From DASWHX01 sp036397995 (lineage in GTDB: Bacteria > Bacteroidota > Bacteroidia > Cytophagales > Cyclobacteriaceae), in contig DASWHX010000218.1 in NCBI GenBank assembly GCA_036397995.1, positions 1 to 25,060 of the forward strand: a stretch of 25,060 nt of DNA, read 5' to 3'. A model generated the notes under the pieces. The model did no database searches. It was given only the letters and a program-made list of their open reading frames with translations, and had not been told where the DNA came from. The translations under genes and the position numbers were made by a program. Below are positions 7,777 to 16,313 of this stretch, one piece after another (the first letter of the stretch is position 1; every line of letters begins with the position of its first letter).

Positions 7777-9033
7777 TTACTTTTCAGAATTATACATCAA
7801 GTCTATTTCTGTTAATGTCAGCGTTTTAAAATAGATTCTTATGTCGTCCAGTTCACCCTGGAAATGGTTTGCTGATGCAAAATCATAACCACCCCATGTT
7901 TCATTATCCCAAAGTGTACCTGCCCTGCTTTGAATGAAGCCAAAAGCCAGTTCGTTAACAACTTCCGGTGCCACTCCGTCATACTCAAGCCCTGAAACAT
8001 ATGTTTTATTATCACCTTCAGGCCACAAATCAAAATCCTGCTCTTTCATTTTCTCGCCATTTATGTATGCAGTTCCTGTTTTTTCTACAGCATTGTACAC
8101 CAATGCTACATGCGTCCATTGGTCTTTGATTACTGCTTCCAGGCCACCAGATCCGGATAAGTCTTTAGAAAATGTCCATCCTTGCCAACCCAGATTACCG
8201 GTAGCGTCTACCCAGAGGTCCTCACTTGCAGTACCCGGGCCATTTGTTGGATGGTTATATCCATACCTTGCTGCCAGCTTGCAATTGGAATAGTCTCCAG
8301 CTATTTCAAATTGAAACCCATAAAATGCGCCGAGGCCAAGGACAAAGTGTCCACTCGTTTTGCCATTTGCAGAGCTCGGTTTTACCCAAAAGCTTAGTGT
8401 CCAACTCCCGTCGTTCATCAAGTCATCTCCATTGGAGATCTCAATTATACTTGTGGAGCCATTAAAAGATGCTGCTTTACCTGCAGTGGTGTTTCTTGAA
8501 GCAACATAGGTAATGTCTACCACCTGACTTGTGGTTGGATCGAAGGCTCCAATCACATCATTAGCATTGTCCTCGAAGGTCCAATGCGCGACAGCACCAG
8601 CAGGCGCAAAAGCTCCATCAGTCGTGAAATTTCTTTCAATTCCCTGCGTAAGTACTTTTCCTTCTGCAGACGTAAGGCCCGGTGCAATTGCTAACACAAA
8701 TAGAGTTCCAGTTCCGAAATCATCAACAGGATCAATGGTAACTGTAGATCCAACGACAGATACATTCAGATTCATCGTGGTGTTATCATAATCTCTTGTT
8801 AAGATAACAGCCAAGGTACTTTCATTAATGCTTGTATTAAATTCTGCCGTAATGGTTGCACCTGGCGGAACATTTGTCGGACTTGTTGCAGCATTCAGAT
8901 CAATTCCATCTGCTGTAAGACTAACCAAAGCCAGTTCTACCGGCTCATCATCTTTACAGCTCATAAGCAAAGCTGTTGTCATCCCAAAAATCGTTGCGAT
9001 GCTTAGAATCCAATTCACTCTTTTCAATTTCAT
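7777..9033 (-). CDS. LamG/concanavalin-A-like surface lipoprotein, probable glycan-binding protein
   Basis: The 418-residue lipoprotein has lipobox LMSC (Cys 26) followed by KDDEP, a strong Bacteroidota surface-export signal. An Ig-like Big_5 region (about 35-138; features ITAEFNTSINEST and TSAEGK) leads into a LamG/concanavalin-A-like jelly roll at about 148-415. Typical strands are AHWTFEDNANDVIG, SWTLSFWVKP, WTHVALVYN, TAYINGEKM and ELDDIRIYFKTLT. No catalytic motif is visible. Its place directly after susD is where surface glycan-binding proteins (SusE/F or SGBP) usually sit, so it probably binds the target glycan for SusCD. A hydrolase is less likely. The start is ATG 9033, with a 75-bp gap after susD and a 71-bp gap to the next gene. 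Confidence 0.8.
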   Translation of the reverse strand: MKLKRVNWILSIATIFGMTTALLMSCKDDEPVELALVSLTADGIDLNAATSPTNVPPGATITAEFNTSINESTLAVILTRDYDNTTMNLNVSVVGSTVTIDPVDDFGTGTLFVLAIAPGLTSAEGKVLTQGIERNFTTDGAFAPAGAVAHWTFEDNANDVIGAFDPTTSQVVDITYVASRNTTAGKAASFNGSTSIIEISNGDDLMNDGSWTLSFWVKPSSANGKTSGHFVLGLGAFYGFQFEIAGDYSNCKLAARYGYNHPTNGPGTASEDLWVDATGNLGWQGWTFSKDLSGSGGLEAVIKDQWTHVALVYNAVEKTGTAYINGEKMKEQDFDLWPEGDNKTYVSGLEYDGVAPEVVNELAFGFIQSRAGTLWDNETWGGYDFASANHFQGELDDIRIYFKTLTLTEIDLMYNSEK

Positions 9034-9108
9034 AATTCTATACTTTTTAAGTTAAACGTTTGTTTAATTGTTTTATTGAAGTGTATTTTCATTAATTCAT
9101 TATTCATT

Positions 9109-10608
9109 TTACCATCCGGGATTTTGTTCTAATCTTCCCTGGGTGAGGTCAATCTCGTCCTGGGGCAATGGTAACAATTCATCTTTATTTATGGTGAATC
9201 CGAGGGGGCCTAAAACTGATTGAGCCTGGCCTGTTCTTAAAAGATCCCAGAAACGTTGACCTTCCAAAGCTAATTCAACTCTTCTTTCATTGTAGATAAT
9301 ATCGCGTAATAATGTTTGATCGGTTTCGGTAATGTCAGGCAGGATAGTATTATTCCCCTGCCTTGCTCTCTCCCTCACCAAATTAAGATACACGAGGGCT
9401 TGGCCAGGATTACCAACTTCATTTAATGCCTCAGCTGCCATTAATAAGACATCTGCATATCGAATTATTCTCCGGTTATGCCCGTGGGACGGGGGTACGT
9501 TTGAGCCGGGAGTCCAGACTTTCTGATTGTACGTCTCTAATTCTATATTTCCATGGCTGTCGGTTGTCTCATCTGGTGTGGAACCATCGCCCATAATGGG
9601 TACTCCATCTAATACTTCACCTAAAAAGATTATTGTAGCATCCATCCTTGGATCGTTGGGTTCGAAAGCATTCATCAAATCCATTGTGGGCCTGTTGAAA
9701 CCCCATCCACGATTAGGAGTTCCTCTCACTCCCTGAACATTTGCATATTGATTACCTCCATTTTGGATACCCTCCTGACCAAAAGCTCCAACTTCAAAAA
9801 CGGATTCAATTCCATGTTCTCCAAGAACACTATTTGCATCCTCAAAATTCATTTCGAGATTATATTCGCCGGAATTGATTACTTCAAGAGTAAGACTTGC
9901 AGCATCGGCAAAATTTTGCTGGAACAAATACACTCTTGCCAACAGGGATTTTGCTGCACCTTTAGTTGCGCGTCCAAGGTCGGCCGGATTTCCATAGCCG
10001 GATTTTTCCGGGAGATTAGCAATTGCAAACAGCAAATCATCTTCAATTAAAGAAAAAACTTCCGCCTTTGTTGCCCTGGTAGCATCTGCAGATGGCTCGG
10101 TGGATGTTATGATCGGAACTCCCCCCCAGGCTCTGACCATATCAAAATAAAAGAGCGCACGAAGAAAGCTGGCTTCTGCAATGTTTCGGTTCTGAAGAGT
10201 TAAGTCCATTGCTATATCAGGTACTATTTCAATCACAACATTTGCCCTTTTTATACCTTCGTAGAGTGTGTTCCACCAGCGTAGGAGGGATCCTTCTGTT
10301 GCAACGTGTTCAAATCGATCATACGGACCGATTGCATTAGCTGCATCATCCGGATTACTTCCTTTATTGGCATCATCAGACATGATATCCAGGATTGGAA
10401 ATAATCCAGAATTGAAATTAGGAATTCGCAAAGTATTATACACCGCGTTGACTGCCAATTCAGCATCGTTAGCAGTGGTGGGAAATGTTTCTTGAGTTAA
10501 CATGCCTTGCGGAGGTTTTTCGAGAAAATCTTCACAGGATGAAAGTATCAACAAAGAAATCAACCCTCCCTTTTTTATTACCCTGACTATGCTTATATAA
10601 ATCTTCAT
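9109..10608 (-). CDS. susD: SusD/RagB-family surface glycan-binding lipoprotein
   Basis: The 499-residue lid protein pairs with SusC to capture and import oligosaccharides. The lipobox LSSC (Cys 25) is followed by EDFLEKPP, the classic SusD opening with an acidic export signal. The TPR-like N-terminal region shows AVNAVYNTLR, LLRWWNTLYEGIKRANVVIE and LRALFYFDMVRAWGGVPI. The C-terminal SusD signature includes RIIRYADVLLMAAEALNEVG, IIYNERRVELALEGQRFWDLLRTG and the terminal QNPGW. It starts at ATG 10608, 14 bp after susC, which implies co-transcription and translation in a fixed ratio with its partner. The symbol is the family name; sequence does not show starch specificity. Confidence 0.95.
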   Translation of the reverse strand: MKIYISIVRVIKKGGLISLLILSSCEDFLEKPPQGMLTQETFPTTANDAELAVNAVYNTLRIPNFNSGLFPILDIMSDDANKGSNPDDAANAIGPYDRFEHVATEGSLLRWWNTLYEGIKRANVVIEIVPDIAMDLTLQNRNIAEASFLRALFYFDMVRAWGGVPIITSTEPSADATRATKAEVFSLIEDDLLFAIANLPEKSGYGNPADLGRATKGAAKSLLARVYLFQQNFADAASLTLEVINSGEYNLEMNFEDANSVLGEHGIESVFEVGAFGQEGIQNGGNQYANVQGVRGTPNRGWGFNRPTMDLMNAFEPNDPRMDATIIFLGEVLDGVPIMGDGSTPDETTDSHGNIELETYNQKVWTPGSNVPPSHGHNRRIIRYADVLLMAAEALNEVGNPGQALVYLNLVRERARQGNNTILPDITETDQTLLRDIIYNERRVELALEGQRFWDLLRTGQAQSVLGPLGFTINKDELLPLPQDEIDLTQGRLEQNPGW

Positions 10609-10622
10609 TATTCTTAACTGCT

Positions 10623-13619
10623 TTAAAAGTTCACATTAAGCCCAATGGAAAAAATCTGCGAAACCGGGTATCCGCCAAAGTCAATTCCATTTAGATTAAC
10701 AATCTCGCTGGATACTTCTGGTGAGTATCCCGTGTAGTCGCTTATCGTAAAAACATTTGTTCCACTGAAATAGACTTTGGCAGACTGGATTCTTGCTCTG
10801 CTGATTAGGCTTGTTGGAAAATTGTAAGCCAGGGTCAGGCTGCGTAGCCTGAAAAACGATCCGTTGTAAATAAAATGGGAGGAGGGATTATTAAAATTAA
10901 CACCTCCCGAACTTGGCCTTGGATCTGTATTTGTTGAACCATCGCCGGTCCAGTAATTGAAATATCTTTGCTCAAAATTGTAAAGATCAGGTCTAACCGT
11001 TTCTTTGTTATTATATATTTCATTTCCTGCCTGGCCCTGAAAATCAATGCTTAGTTCAACTCCTTTATAGCCCACTTCCAAATTAAGACCATAGACGAAG
11101 TCCGGGATTGGAGAGCCGATCATTGTTCTGTCGTCACCATTTAATACACCATCGGCATTAACATCACGGTATCTTAAATCGCCAACGCCAGTATTATTCA
11201 GATGTGGATATGAGTTCAATTCAGCTGAATTTTGAAAAATGCCATCTACAATGTAACCATAGAAAGCACCAATTGGAAGGCCAGGAGCAGACCGCGTTAC
11301 CTGTCCGTTTGCAAACCCGCCAAGTTCATCATCGCTCCCTCCGGTCCCCCTGACTTTCACAGTTTCGTTATGTATAGTTGTCCCATTAGTTCCTATTCGG
11401 TAATTTATGCTGCTTGTTTCACCACGGAATGCCAAAATGTATTCAAGGCCCTTGTTTACAACTTCACCGGCATTGAAAAATATAGTTGCTCCATCTCCAT
11501 TCCCAAAGTAGCCGGGTACGAGCAAGGGAATCAGTATATCCTTTGTTCGCTTGTTATAGTAATCCAACTCTCCTATTAATTGATCTCCAAAGAACCCAAA
11601 TTCAAACCCAATATCAGTCTGATGTGTGTTCTCCCATTTTATGCCTGAATTCCCTGAAATACCATAGGATGATCCGGGATATTGAACATCCTCAGTACCA
11701 AATACAGCATTCAATCCGTTGGAAATCAAGGAAAATTGACTTGAATATCTTATCTTTTCGTTCCCGACTATACCCCAGCTAGCTCTTAACTTCAAGTTGG
11801 AAAGAAATGGAATCTCTCGTAAAAAATTCTCGTTAATCAAATTCCACCCAACAGCAAAAGACGGGAAATTTGCATATTTGTTTTCCTTAGTGAATTTCGA
11901 GGATCCATCCCTTCTGAAAGTTGCAGTAAACAGATATTTATCTTTCAAAGTATAGTTGAAACGAGCCAGGTAGGAAATCATTGAGAAATTCAGATCGTCA
12001 TTTACTCCATTGAGAATACCGTTAGGGTTAATATTATTGGGATTAATATACCAGAAATCCTGGTCGGGCCTTAGCAGATTTTCACCTACCAGTGTCACTT
12101 GCTCTGAGGATGACTCTTGCATGGTAAAACCAATTACCGCATCCAAATAATGAGGCCCTGTTTCATTGTTAAAGCTTAAAGTATTTTCCCACAACCAATC
12201 AGTTTTAAAAAAATAATTCTTGGTCAAATCATCGGTGGAATTCTCTTGTTGAGAGTTGACAAAGTAGATGGGTGTAAAGCGCTTGGATTTTACATTATCA
12301 ATATCTACTCCGAAAGAGCTTCTAAACTTGATCCCTTTTAGAAAATCTACATCGCCATAAAAGTTACCCACTGTACGCAGGCCATTGTCGAAACTATTTG
12401 TATACTCAATGTCTGCTAAGACATTTCCGACCCCTGGCACAGGCGTATATGTACCATCCGGTTGAAAAGGCTCTAAGGTTGGCCAGGCTCTGTACGCTAC
12501 AAAGACGGCATTCCCATTGGTATTCTGTCTTTTATAAGGTGTAACTGCGATATTGTTACCTATTTTGATGAAATTGGTTATATTGTAGCTATTGTTCAGT
12601 TTCAGCGTTACCCTTTCGTAATTAGACTTGGTTATAATACCCTCCTGATTAAAATACCCCATTCCGATATAGTAGCTGGTTTTTTCGCTTGCTCCGGAAG
12701 CGGAGATCTGATAGTGCTGCATTGGGGCGATATCAAAAATCAGATCCTGCCAGTCAGTGTCAGGAACCAGATCAACATTATTGTAACTCCCGGATTTGAT
12801 TTGGTTGGCGACAATGGCAAACTCCCGCCCATTTAACAAATCAATTTTTTTCTCAAGTTTCTGAATGCTGTATTCAGCGTTGAATGAAATTACTGGTTCA
12901 CCGAGTTTACCTTTTTTGGTAGTTATCATTACCACACCATTAGCACCTCTTGAACCGTAAATAGCTGTTGCCGAAGCATCCTTCAATATATCAACGGATT
13001 CGATATCTGCCGAGTTAAGAAAATCAATATCCTGAACAATAACACCATCCACAACATAAATCGGCGCTGCAACATTAAATGTACCCTGACCCCTTATCCG
13101 AACAATCACACTTGAACCCGGTGCGCCTGATGCACTAGACACTTGTACACCCGGCACTTTACCTTGCAAAGATTGCATAGGATTGGATGAAGTAACTTTT
13201 CCCAGATCTTTGCCACGAATAGAGGAAACGGACCCAGTTAAATCAGACTTCCGCACCGTACCATAACCGATAACAACTATTTCTTGCAAAATATCAATGT
13301 CTTCTTCAAGCGTAATATCAATTGTCGTCTGATTATTAACAGCCATTTCCTGGGTGACATAGCCCACATATGAAAATATCAACATGGAATTTGTAGGTTC
13401 ACTAATTTCTATTGTATATCTACCGTCAATGTCGGTTACAGTACCAATGTTGGTTCCTTTGATTACCACATTTACCCCGGGAAGAGTTTCGCCGGTTCCA
13501 GCTTCTTTTACCTGGCCTCTTACTATCACTCTTTGGGCCTGCGTCTGCTCAGGGAAAAAGAGAATAATTGCCAGTGAAAAGGTTAGCACGCGATTTAAAG
13601 GGGTCATAAATCTGAACAT
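10623..13619 (-). CDS. susC: SusC/RagA-family TonB-dependent outer-membrane transporter
   Basis: The 998-residue importer is the usual SusC length. A signal peptide ends near TQAQ (about 28), then a carboxypeptidase-regulatory-like domain runs about 32-112 (VRGQVKEAGTGETLPGVNV...GTVTDIDGRYTI). The SusC signature VVIGYGTVRKSDLTGSV leads into the plug (about 120-235: NPMQSLQGKVPGVQV, PIYVVDGV, ILKDASATAIYGSRGANGVV). The 22-strand barrel follows and ends in Phe. No secretin/STN domain precedes the regulatory domain, so control through an anti-sigma/ECF pair by direct contact is unlikely. It is the first gene of the PUL. ATG 13619 is taken as start; ATG 13607 is also possible. No exact TAnnTTTG promoter was found in the 312 bp upstream. 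Confidence 0.96.
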   Translation of the reverse strand: MFRFMTPLNRVLTFSLAIILFFPEQTQAQRVIVRGQVKEAGTGETLPGVNVVIKGTNIGTVTDIDGRYTIEISEPTNSMLIFSYVGYVTQEMAVNNQTTIDITLEEDIDILQEIVVIGYGTVRKSDLTGSVSSIRGKDLGKVTSSNPMQSLQGKVPGVQVSSASGAPGSSVIVRIRGQGTFNVAAPIYVVDGVIVQDIDFLNSADIESVDILKDASATAIYGSRGANGVVMITTKKGKLGEPVISFNAEYSIQKLEKKIDLLNGREFAIVANQIKSGSYNNVDLVPDTDWQDLIFDIAPMQHYQISASGASEKTSYYIGMGYFNQEGIITKSNYERVTLKLNNSYNITNFIKIGNNIAVTPYKRQNTNGNAVFVAYRAWPTLEPFQPDGTYTPVPGVGNVLADIEYTNSFDNGLRTVGNFYGDVDFLKGIKFRSSFGVDIDNVKSKRFTPIYFVNSQQENSTDDLTKNYFFKTDWLWENTLSFNNETGPHYLDAVIGFTMQESSSEQVTLVGENLLRPDQDFWYINPNNINPNGILNGVNDDLNFSMISYLARFNYTLKDKYLFTATFRRDGSSKFTKENKYANFPSFAVGWNLINENFLREIPFLSNLKLRASWGIVGNEKIRYSSQFSLISNGLNAVFGTEDVQYPGSSYGISGNSGIKWENTHQTDIGFEFGFFGDQLIGELDYYNKRTKDILIPLLVPGYFGNGDGATIFFNAGEVVNKGLEYILAFRGETSSINYRIGTNGTTIHNETVKVRGTGGSDDELGGFANGQVTRSAPGLPIGAFYGYIVDGIFQNSAELNSYPHLNNTGVGDLRYRDVNADGVLNGDDRTMIGSPIPDFVYGLNLEVGYKGVELSIDFQGQAGNEIYNNKETVRPDLYNFEQRYFNYWTGDGSTNTDPRPSSGGVNFNNPSSHFIYNGSFFRLRSLTLAYNFPTSLISRARIQSAKVYFSGTNVFTISDYTGYSPEVSSEIVNLNGIDFGGYPVSQIFSIGLNVNF

Positions 13620-13931
13620 AACCGGTGGTTTTTACTGTCTAAAAGAAATACTTTGATTTAAGTCCGCAATTCCAAGGCCGGGAATCCTAATTTGAAGTTC
13701 ATTTTCTCAACCTTATATTCCTCAGATCAACTCTTACTAAAATTTACTTATTAGTTATATATCCGATTTACTTATGCTACTAATTCCGCTAAATTTTTCA
13801 GGATTTTCTGTGGTTTACCTATGTTAATTTTATCACAATAATCTCAATAGAAATTTGCTCTACTTTAAAATTAGCAATGTTTTAGGGATTTCCCCTATCG
13901 AATAACCACAAAATGCCAGAGACTGTTCAGA
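13620..13931. promoter_or_regulatory. AT-rich leader and probable promoter region of the PUL
   Basis: These 312 bases separate the receptor/regulator gene from susC, both on the minus strand. Three related direct repeats occur: TTTACTTA at 13743, TTTACTTATG at 13767 and TTTACCTATG at 13814, 24 and 47 bp apart. A small hairpin, TAGGG 13883-13887 with CCCTA 13893-13897, follows the upstream stop codon by about 35 nt and could be a weak terminator. A near-match to the -7 element (TAAGGTTG, 13708-13715 minus strand) has one mismatch. The promoter role is inferred from position. Confidence 0.4.
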
Positions 13932-15788
13932 TTATCTATTGAATTGAACTTTGCGAGGGCCGAATAGCACTATCTCATTTGAGTGTCCGTTTGTGATGCC
14001 TGCTATTTTCCTTTTGAAATTTGAAATGGTGCCTGGTCTCAAATTGAGAATTTCAGATAACTCAACAAAGGTATATTTGCCGTTTTCTTCCTTTGTGAGG
14101 TAATGAATGAACAGTGCCTTATTGATCGGAAATTTGATTCCATGGAAAACTGTGTTAACTGTTACAGATTCTTCATAACCACACTTTGTACATCTCCTGG
14201 AGAATTTAGTTTTACCTCTTGAATATTTGTCGTTACCGCACTTTGTGCAGAGGAAACCATTTTCCCACTTGATTTCTTCTAATAAACGGTAACAGCTAAG
14301 TTCATCAGGAAAAAGCCATTTGAAGTCTTCATAACTCAATTCCTTATTTAAGAAACGATCGTGTAATACGCTCCGAATCTCTTTTTTCAATTTCCAGTTG
14401 TCAAGATCAAGTACTGAATTCATCTTATTTATTTGCTCGGCCTTTTCAGAAAGCTTTTTATAAGATTCCTCAAGGAGGCTGTTCTTTTCATCTAGTTCCA
14501 ACGTCCGTTCTTTAATCTTTTGCTCTAATTCTTTGTTCACTTTATCTGTTAATTCTGCATTAATCTCATGTTCACGAATGATTCTTCTTTGAATTTGATC
14601 CCTTGTTATCTTAAGTAACCGCACTCTGTCGCATAAAGCCAAGGTCAGGAATATCATTTCTATCACAAATGCAATTCTTAAACTATAATGCGTAACAGGG
14701 TTGAAAGCAATCATTCCTGAATCAACTAATGATTTAATAATGAAACCAGTAAACAAAACTGCATGAGCAATTACCATAAAACGAGCTGGCTTATACCCCT
14801 TTTGCAATATTGCAATGCTTGAATAAAGAATTATCGAAACCGGGATAATTTCAATAATTCTATAGCTGAATAAGGCCGTATCGACAAACATTGCATACAT
14901 GAAAATCAGAGTTCTGATGATAACCCACCATAGGATAACTTTATCCAGTAATGGGAATTTTTTATCAGTCTTCAGAAAACTTCGGGTGAAAAGTAAGGCC
15001 CCAAGTACCATTGCATAAATTGATGTGCCAACTGCAATCTGATTCCACTGGTATGCATCTGGCCACAGATATTGAAAAGCAATTCCGTCACGGCTGGCTG
15101 AGTATACAGCAAGACTCAGAAGGTAGAATATATATAAGTGATACTTATAATCTCGAAAGACAGATGCCATAAGTAGATTATATAATGCTACACTGAAGAG
15201 TATGCCATAGAATAATCCGAAGAACAAATACTCCGTTATTGCATGGTAAAGGAAACGATAAAAAGACCGAACCACAATTCTCACATCGGCAGTTTCGTGA
15301 GACTTTACCCTAAAGTAATAAGTCATTACGCTGTCCTGGCTGTTGTTTAAGATTACTTCAAAATTCTTATGTCTGAATTTCCGGTTAGGAAATTTAAACA
15401 TGTCACCCATTGCCTGGGTTTGGAATTCACCACCTGGCTGTGGCATATAACAAAAAATTTCATCAATGGTCTGGTCATAGAATTCAAGAAGCCAAAGGTT
15501 GGTTGATTCAGGATTGTGTTTGATTTTCAGTCGTATCCAGTAGCTTACGTCAGGTTGGAAATCGCTTTTTATATAATGAGGATTCTTTTTAAAATTTTTC
15601 TGAAATTTTGAATTGGAGATATCTTTAAAGGTGAATTCTCCTCCAGGATCTTCATAGTAAAATAAATCGCTCAATACCAACTCATTATGCATGATTGAAT
15701 CGGTAATGGCAATGTCATATTGTGCAACCGCACTATGACAAAAAATACCAGCAAGAACGAGCAGAAGAATTTTGGGTTTATTAATCAC
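13932..15788 (-). CDS. 7TMR-DISM membrane receptor fused to an IS1595-type zinc-ribbon/HTH DNA-binding module
   Basis: The 618-residue protein begins with GTG (the next in-frame codon but one upstream is a stop) and a signal peptide ending near SAVAQ. Residues about 25-172 form a 7TMR-DISMED2 extracellular sensor (SYWIRLKIKH, LWLLEFYDQTIDEI). Seven membrane segments fill about 183-388 (EYLFFGLFYGILFSVALYN onward). A long coiled coil follows, about 390-475. Residues 490-600 match the front end of IS1595-family transposases: LFPDELSCYRLLEEIKW, zinc ligands C514, C517, C533 and C536, SVTVNTVFHGIKFP, and the helix-turn-helix FVELSEILNLRPGTISNFKRK. The DDE-type catalytic domain is absent; only about 20 residues follow. 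I infer a membrane-anchored, coiled-coil-dimerised transcription factor that responds to an extracellular ligand. It lies 312 bp upstream of susC on the same strand, so control of the PUL is plausible but unproven. Confidence 0.85.
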   Translation of the reverse strand: MINKPKILLLVLAGIFCHSAVAQYDIAITDSIMHNELVLSDLFYYEDPGGEFTFKDISNSKFQKNFKKNPHYIKSDFQPDVSYWIRLKIKHNPESTNLWLLEFYDQTIDEIFCYMPQPGGEFQTQAMGDMFKFPNRKFRHKNFEVILNNSQDSVMTYYFRVKSHETADVRIVVRSFYRFLYHAITEYLFFGLFYGILFSVALYNLLMASVFRDYKYHLYIFYLLSLAVYSASRDGIAFQYLWPDAYQWNQIAVGTSIYAMVLGALLFTRSFLKTDKKFPLLDKVILWWVIIRTLIFMYAMFVDTALFSYRIIEIIPVSIILYSSIAILQKGYKPARFMVIAHAVLFTGFIIKSLVDSGMIAFNPVTHYSLRIAFVIEMIFLTLALCDRVRLLKITRDQIQRRIIREHEINAELTDKVNKELEQKIKERTLELDEKNSLLEESYKKLSEKAEQINKMNSVLDLDNWKLKKEIRSVLHDRFLNKELSYEDFKWLFPDELSCYRLLEEIKWENGFLCTKCGNDKYSRGKTKFSRRCTKCGYEESVTVNTVFHGIKFPINKALFIHYLTKEENGKYTFVELSEILNLRPGTISNFKRKIAGITNGHSNEIVLFGPRKVQFNR

Positions 15789-16077
15789 CTTTCACTATGA
15801 TATGGTCACCAAGGCCAATTTAGTAAAGCTATTTTGAAATGCGGAATTCTAAGGTGAATAAAGAGCTAACTTGTTTTATGTTGCACATTATTCGGTATAG
15901 CTTTTCCTTTATCAATTGTAATATGACTTTTTCTTAGACTCAAGATTAGATATGATTAGATCTCAAATTGAAGGATTGCAAAAAAACCAATGCCTAATAC
16001 ACCGAGAAAAACTCCAAGAATATCACAGTTTACAGATTTTACTCTAAACTCTTAACTCCAAACTCTCAACTCATCAG
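15789..16077. other. Intergenic region upstream of the receptor gene
   Basis: No ORF is credible here. An 8-bp perfect inverted repeat, AAAGCTAT (15825-15832) with ATAGCTTT (15897-15904), and two copies of GATTAGAT exactly 10 bp apart (15944-15951 and 15954-15961) lie upstream of the receptor gene and could be operator sites. No exact -7 element was found for that gene. A heptamer repeat is at the far end. Confidence 0.35.
16041..16072. repeat. Heptamer tandem repeat, ACTCTNA-like, about 4.6 copies
   Basis: Units read ACTCTAA, ACTCTTA, ACTCCAA, ACTCTCA and a partial ACTC, in perfect 7-bp register. It ends 5 bp from the 3' end of the tRNA, so it lies in the tRNA trailer when read on the minus strand (GAGTT-rich). 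Confidence 0.8.
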
Positions 16078-16151
16078 TGAACCCGGAGGGAGTCGAACCC
16101 CCAACCTCCTGATCCGTAGTCAGGTGCTCTATCCAGTTAAGCTACGGGTCC
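16078..16151 (-). tRNA. tRNA-Arg (anticodon ACG)
   Basis: The minus strand folds into a full cloverleaf. The acceptor GGACCCG pairs with CGGGTTC (one G-U), the discriminator is A, the D-arm stem is GCTT/GAGC, the anticodon arm is CCTGA-CTACGGA-TCAGG with anticodon ACG, the variable loop is short, and the T-arm is GGGGG-TTCGACT-CCCTC. The length is 74 nt. The 3' CCA is not encoded and must be added. ACG becomes ICG after deamination and reads CGU, CGC and CGA arginine codons. Confidence 0.97.
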
Positions 16152-16266
16152 ATTTCTTTACTTTAAATACATTTCAAAATCGCTGCATCGGTCCGGTTTT
16201 TGAGAAGGCAAAAGTAAGCATATTCACCAAAAATTCGCCCGTATATCCTAATTAGTCAAAAAAGTT

Positions 16267-16274
16267 TATCTTTG
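16267..16274 (+). promoter_or_regulatory. Bacteroidota -7 promoter element (TATCTTTG) for the outer-membrane protein
   Basis: Exact match to TAnnTTTG, 40 bp before ATG 16314. No clear TTTG is seen at the -33 position. It implies a short leader and argues against the in-frame TTG at 16272 as a start, since that codon lies inside the element. Confidence 0.5.
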
Positions 16275-16313
16275 CCAGCTAAGTTTGAAGTGGTGGGTAT
16301 TGAATTTTTTCTT

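Noticed and set aside
8182..8791. Plus-strand open frames opposite the LamG gene
   Set aside because: They are antisense shadows of a clear lipoprotein gene and show no domain features.
13708..13715. TAAGGTTG as the susC promoter -7 element
   Set aside because: It has one mismatch to TAnnTTTG and no supporting -33 element, so it is noted but not called.
13932..14420. Calling the C-terminal zinc-ribbon region an IS1595 insertion element or transposase fragment
   Set aside because: The region is in frame with the receptor, no DDE catalytic domain or terminal inverted repeats are seen, and the protein ends cleanly about 20 residues after the HTH.
16041..16072. CRISPR-like array
   Set aside because: The units are only 7 bp and contiguous, without spacers.
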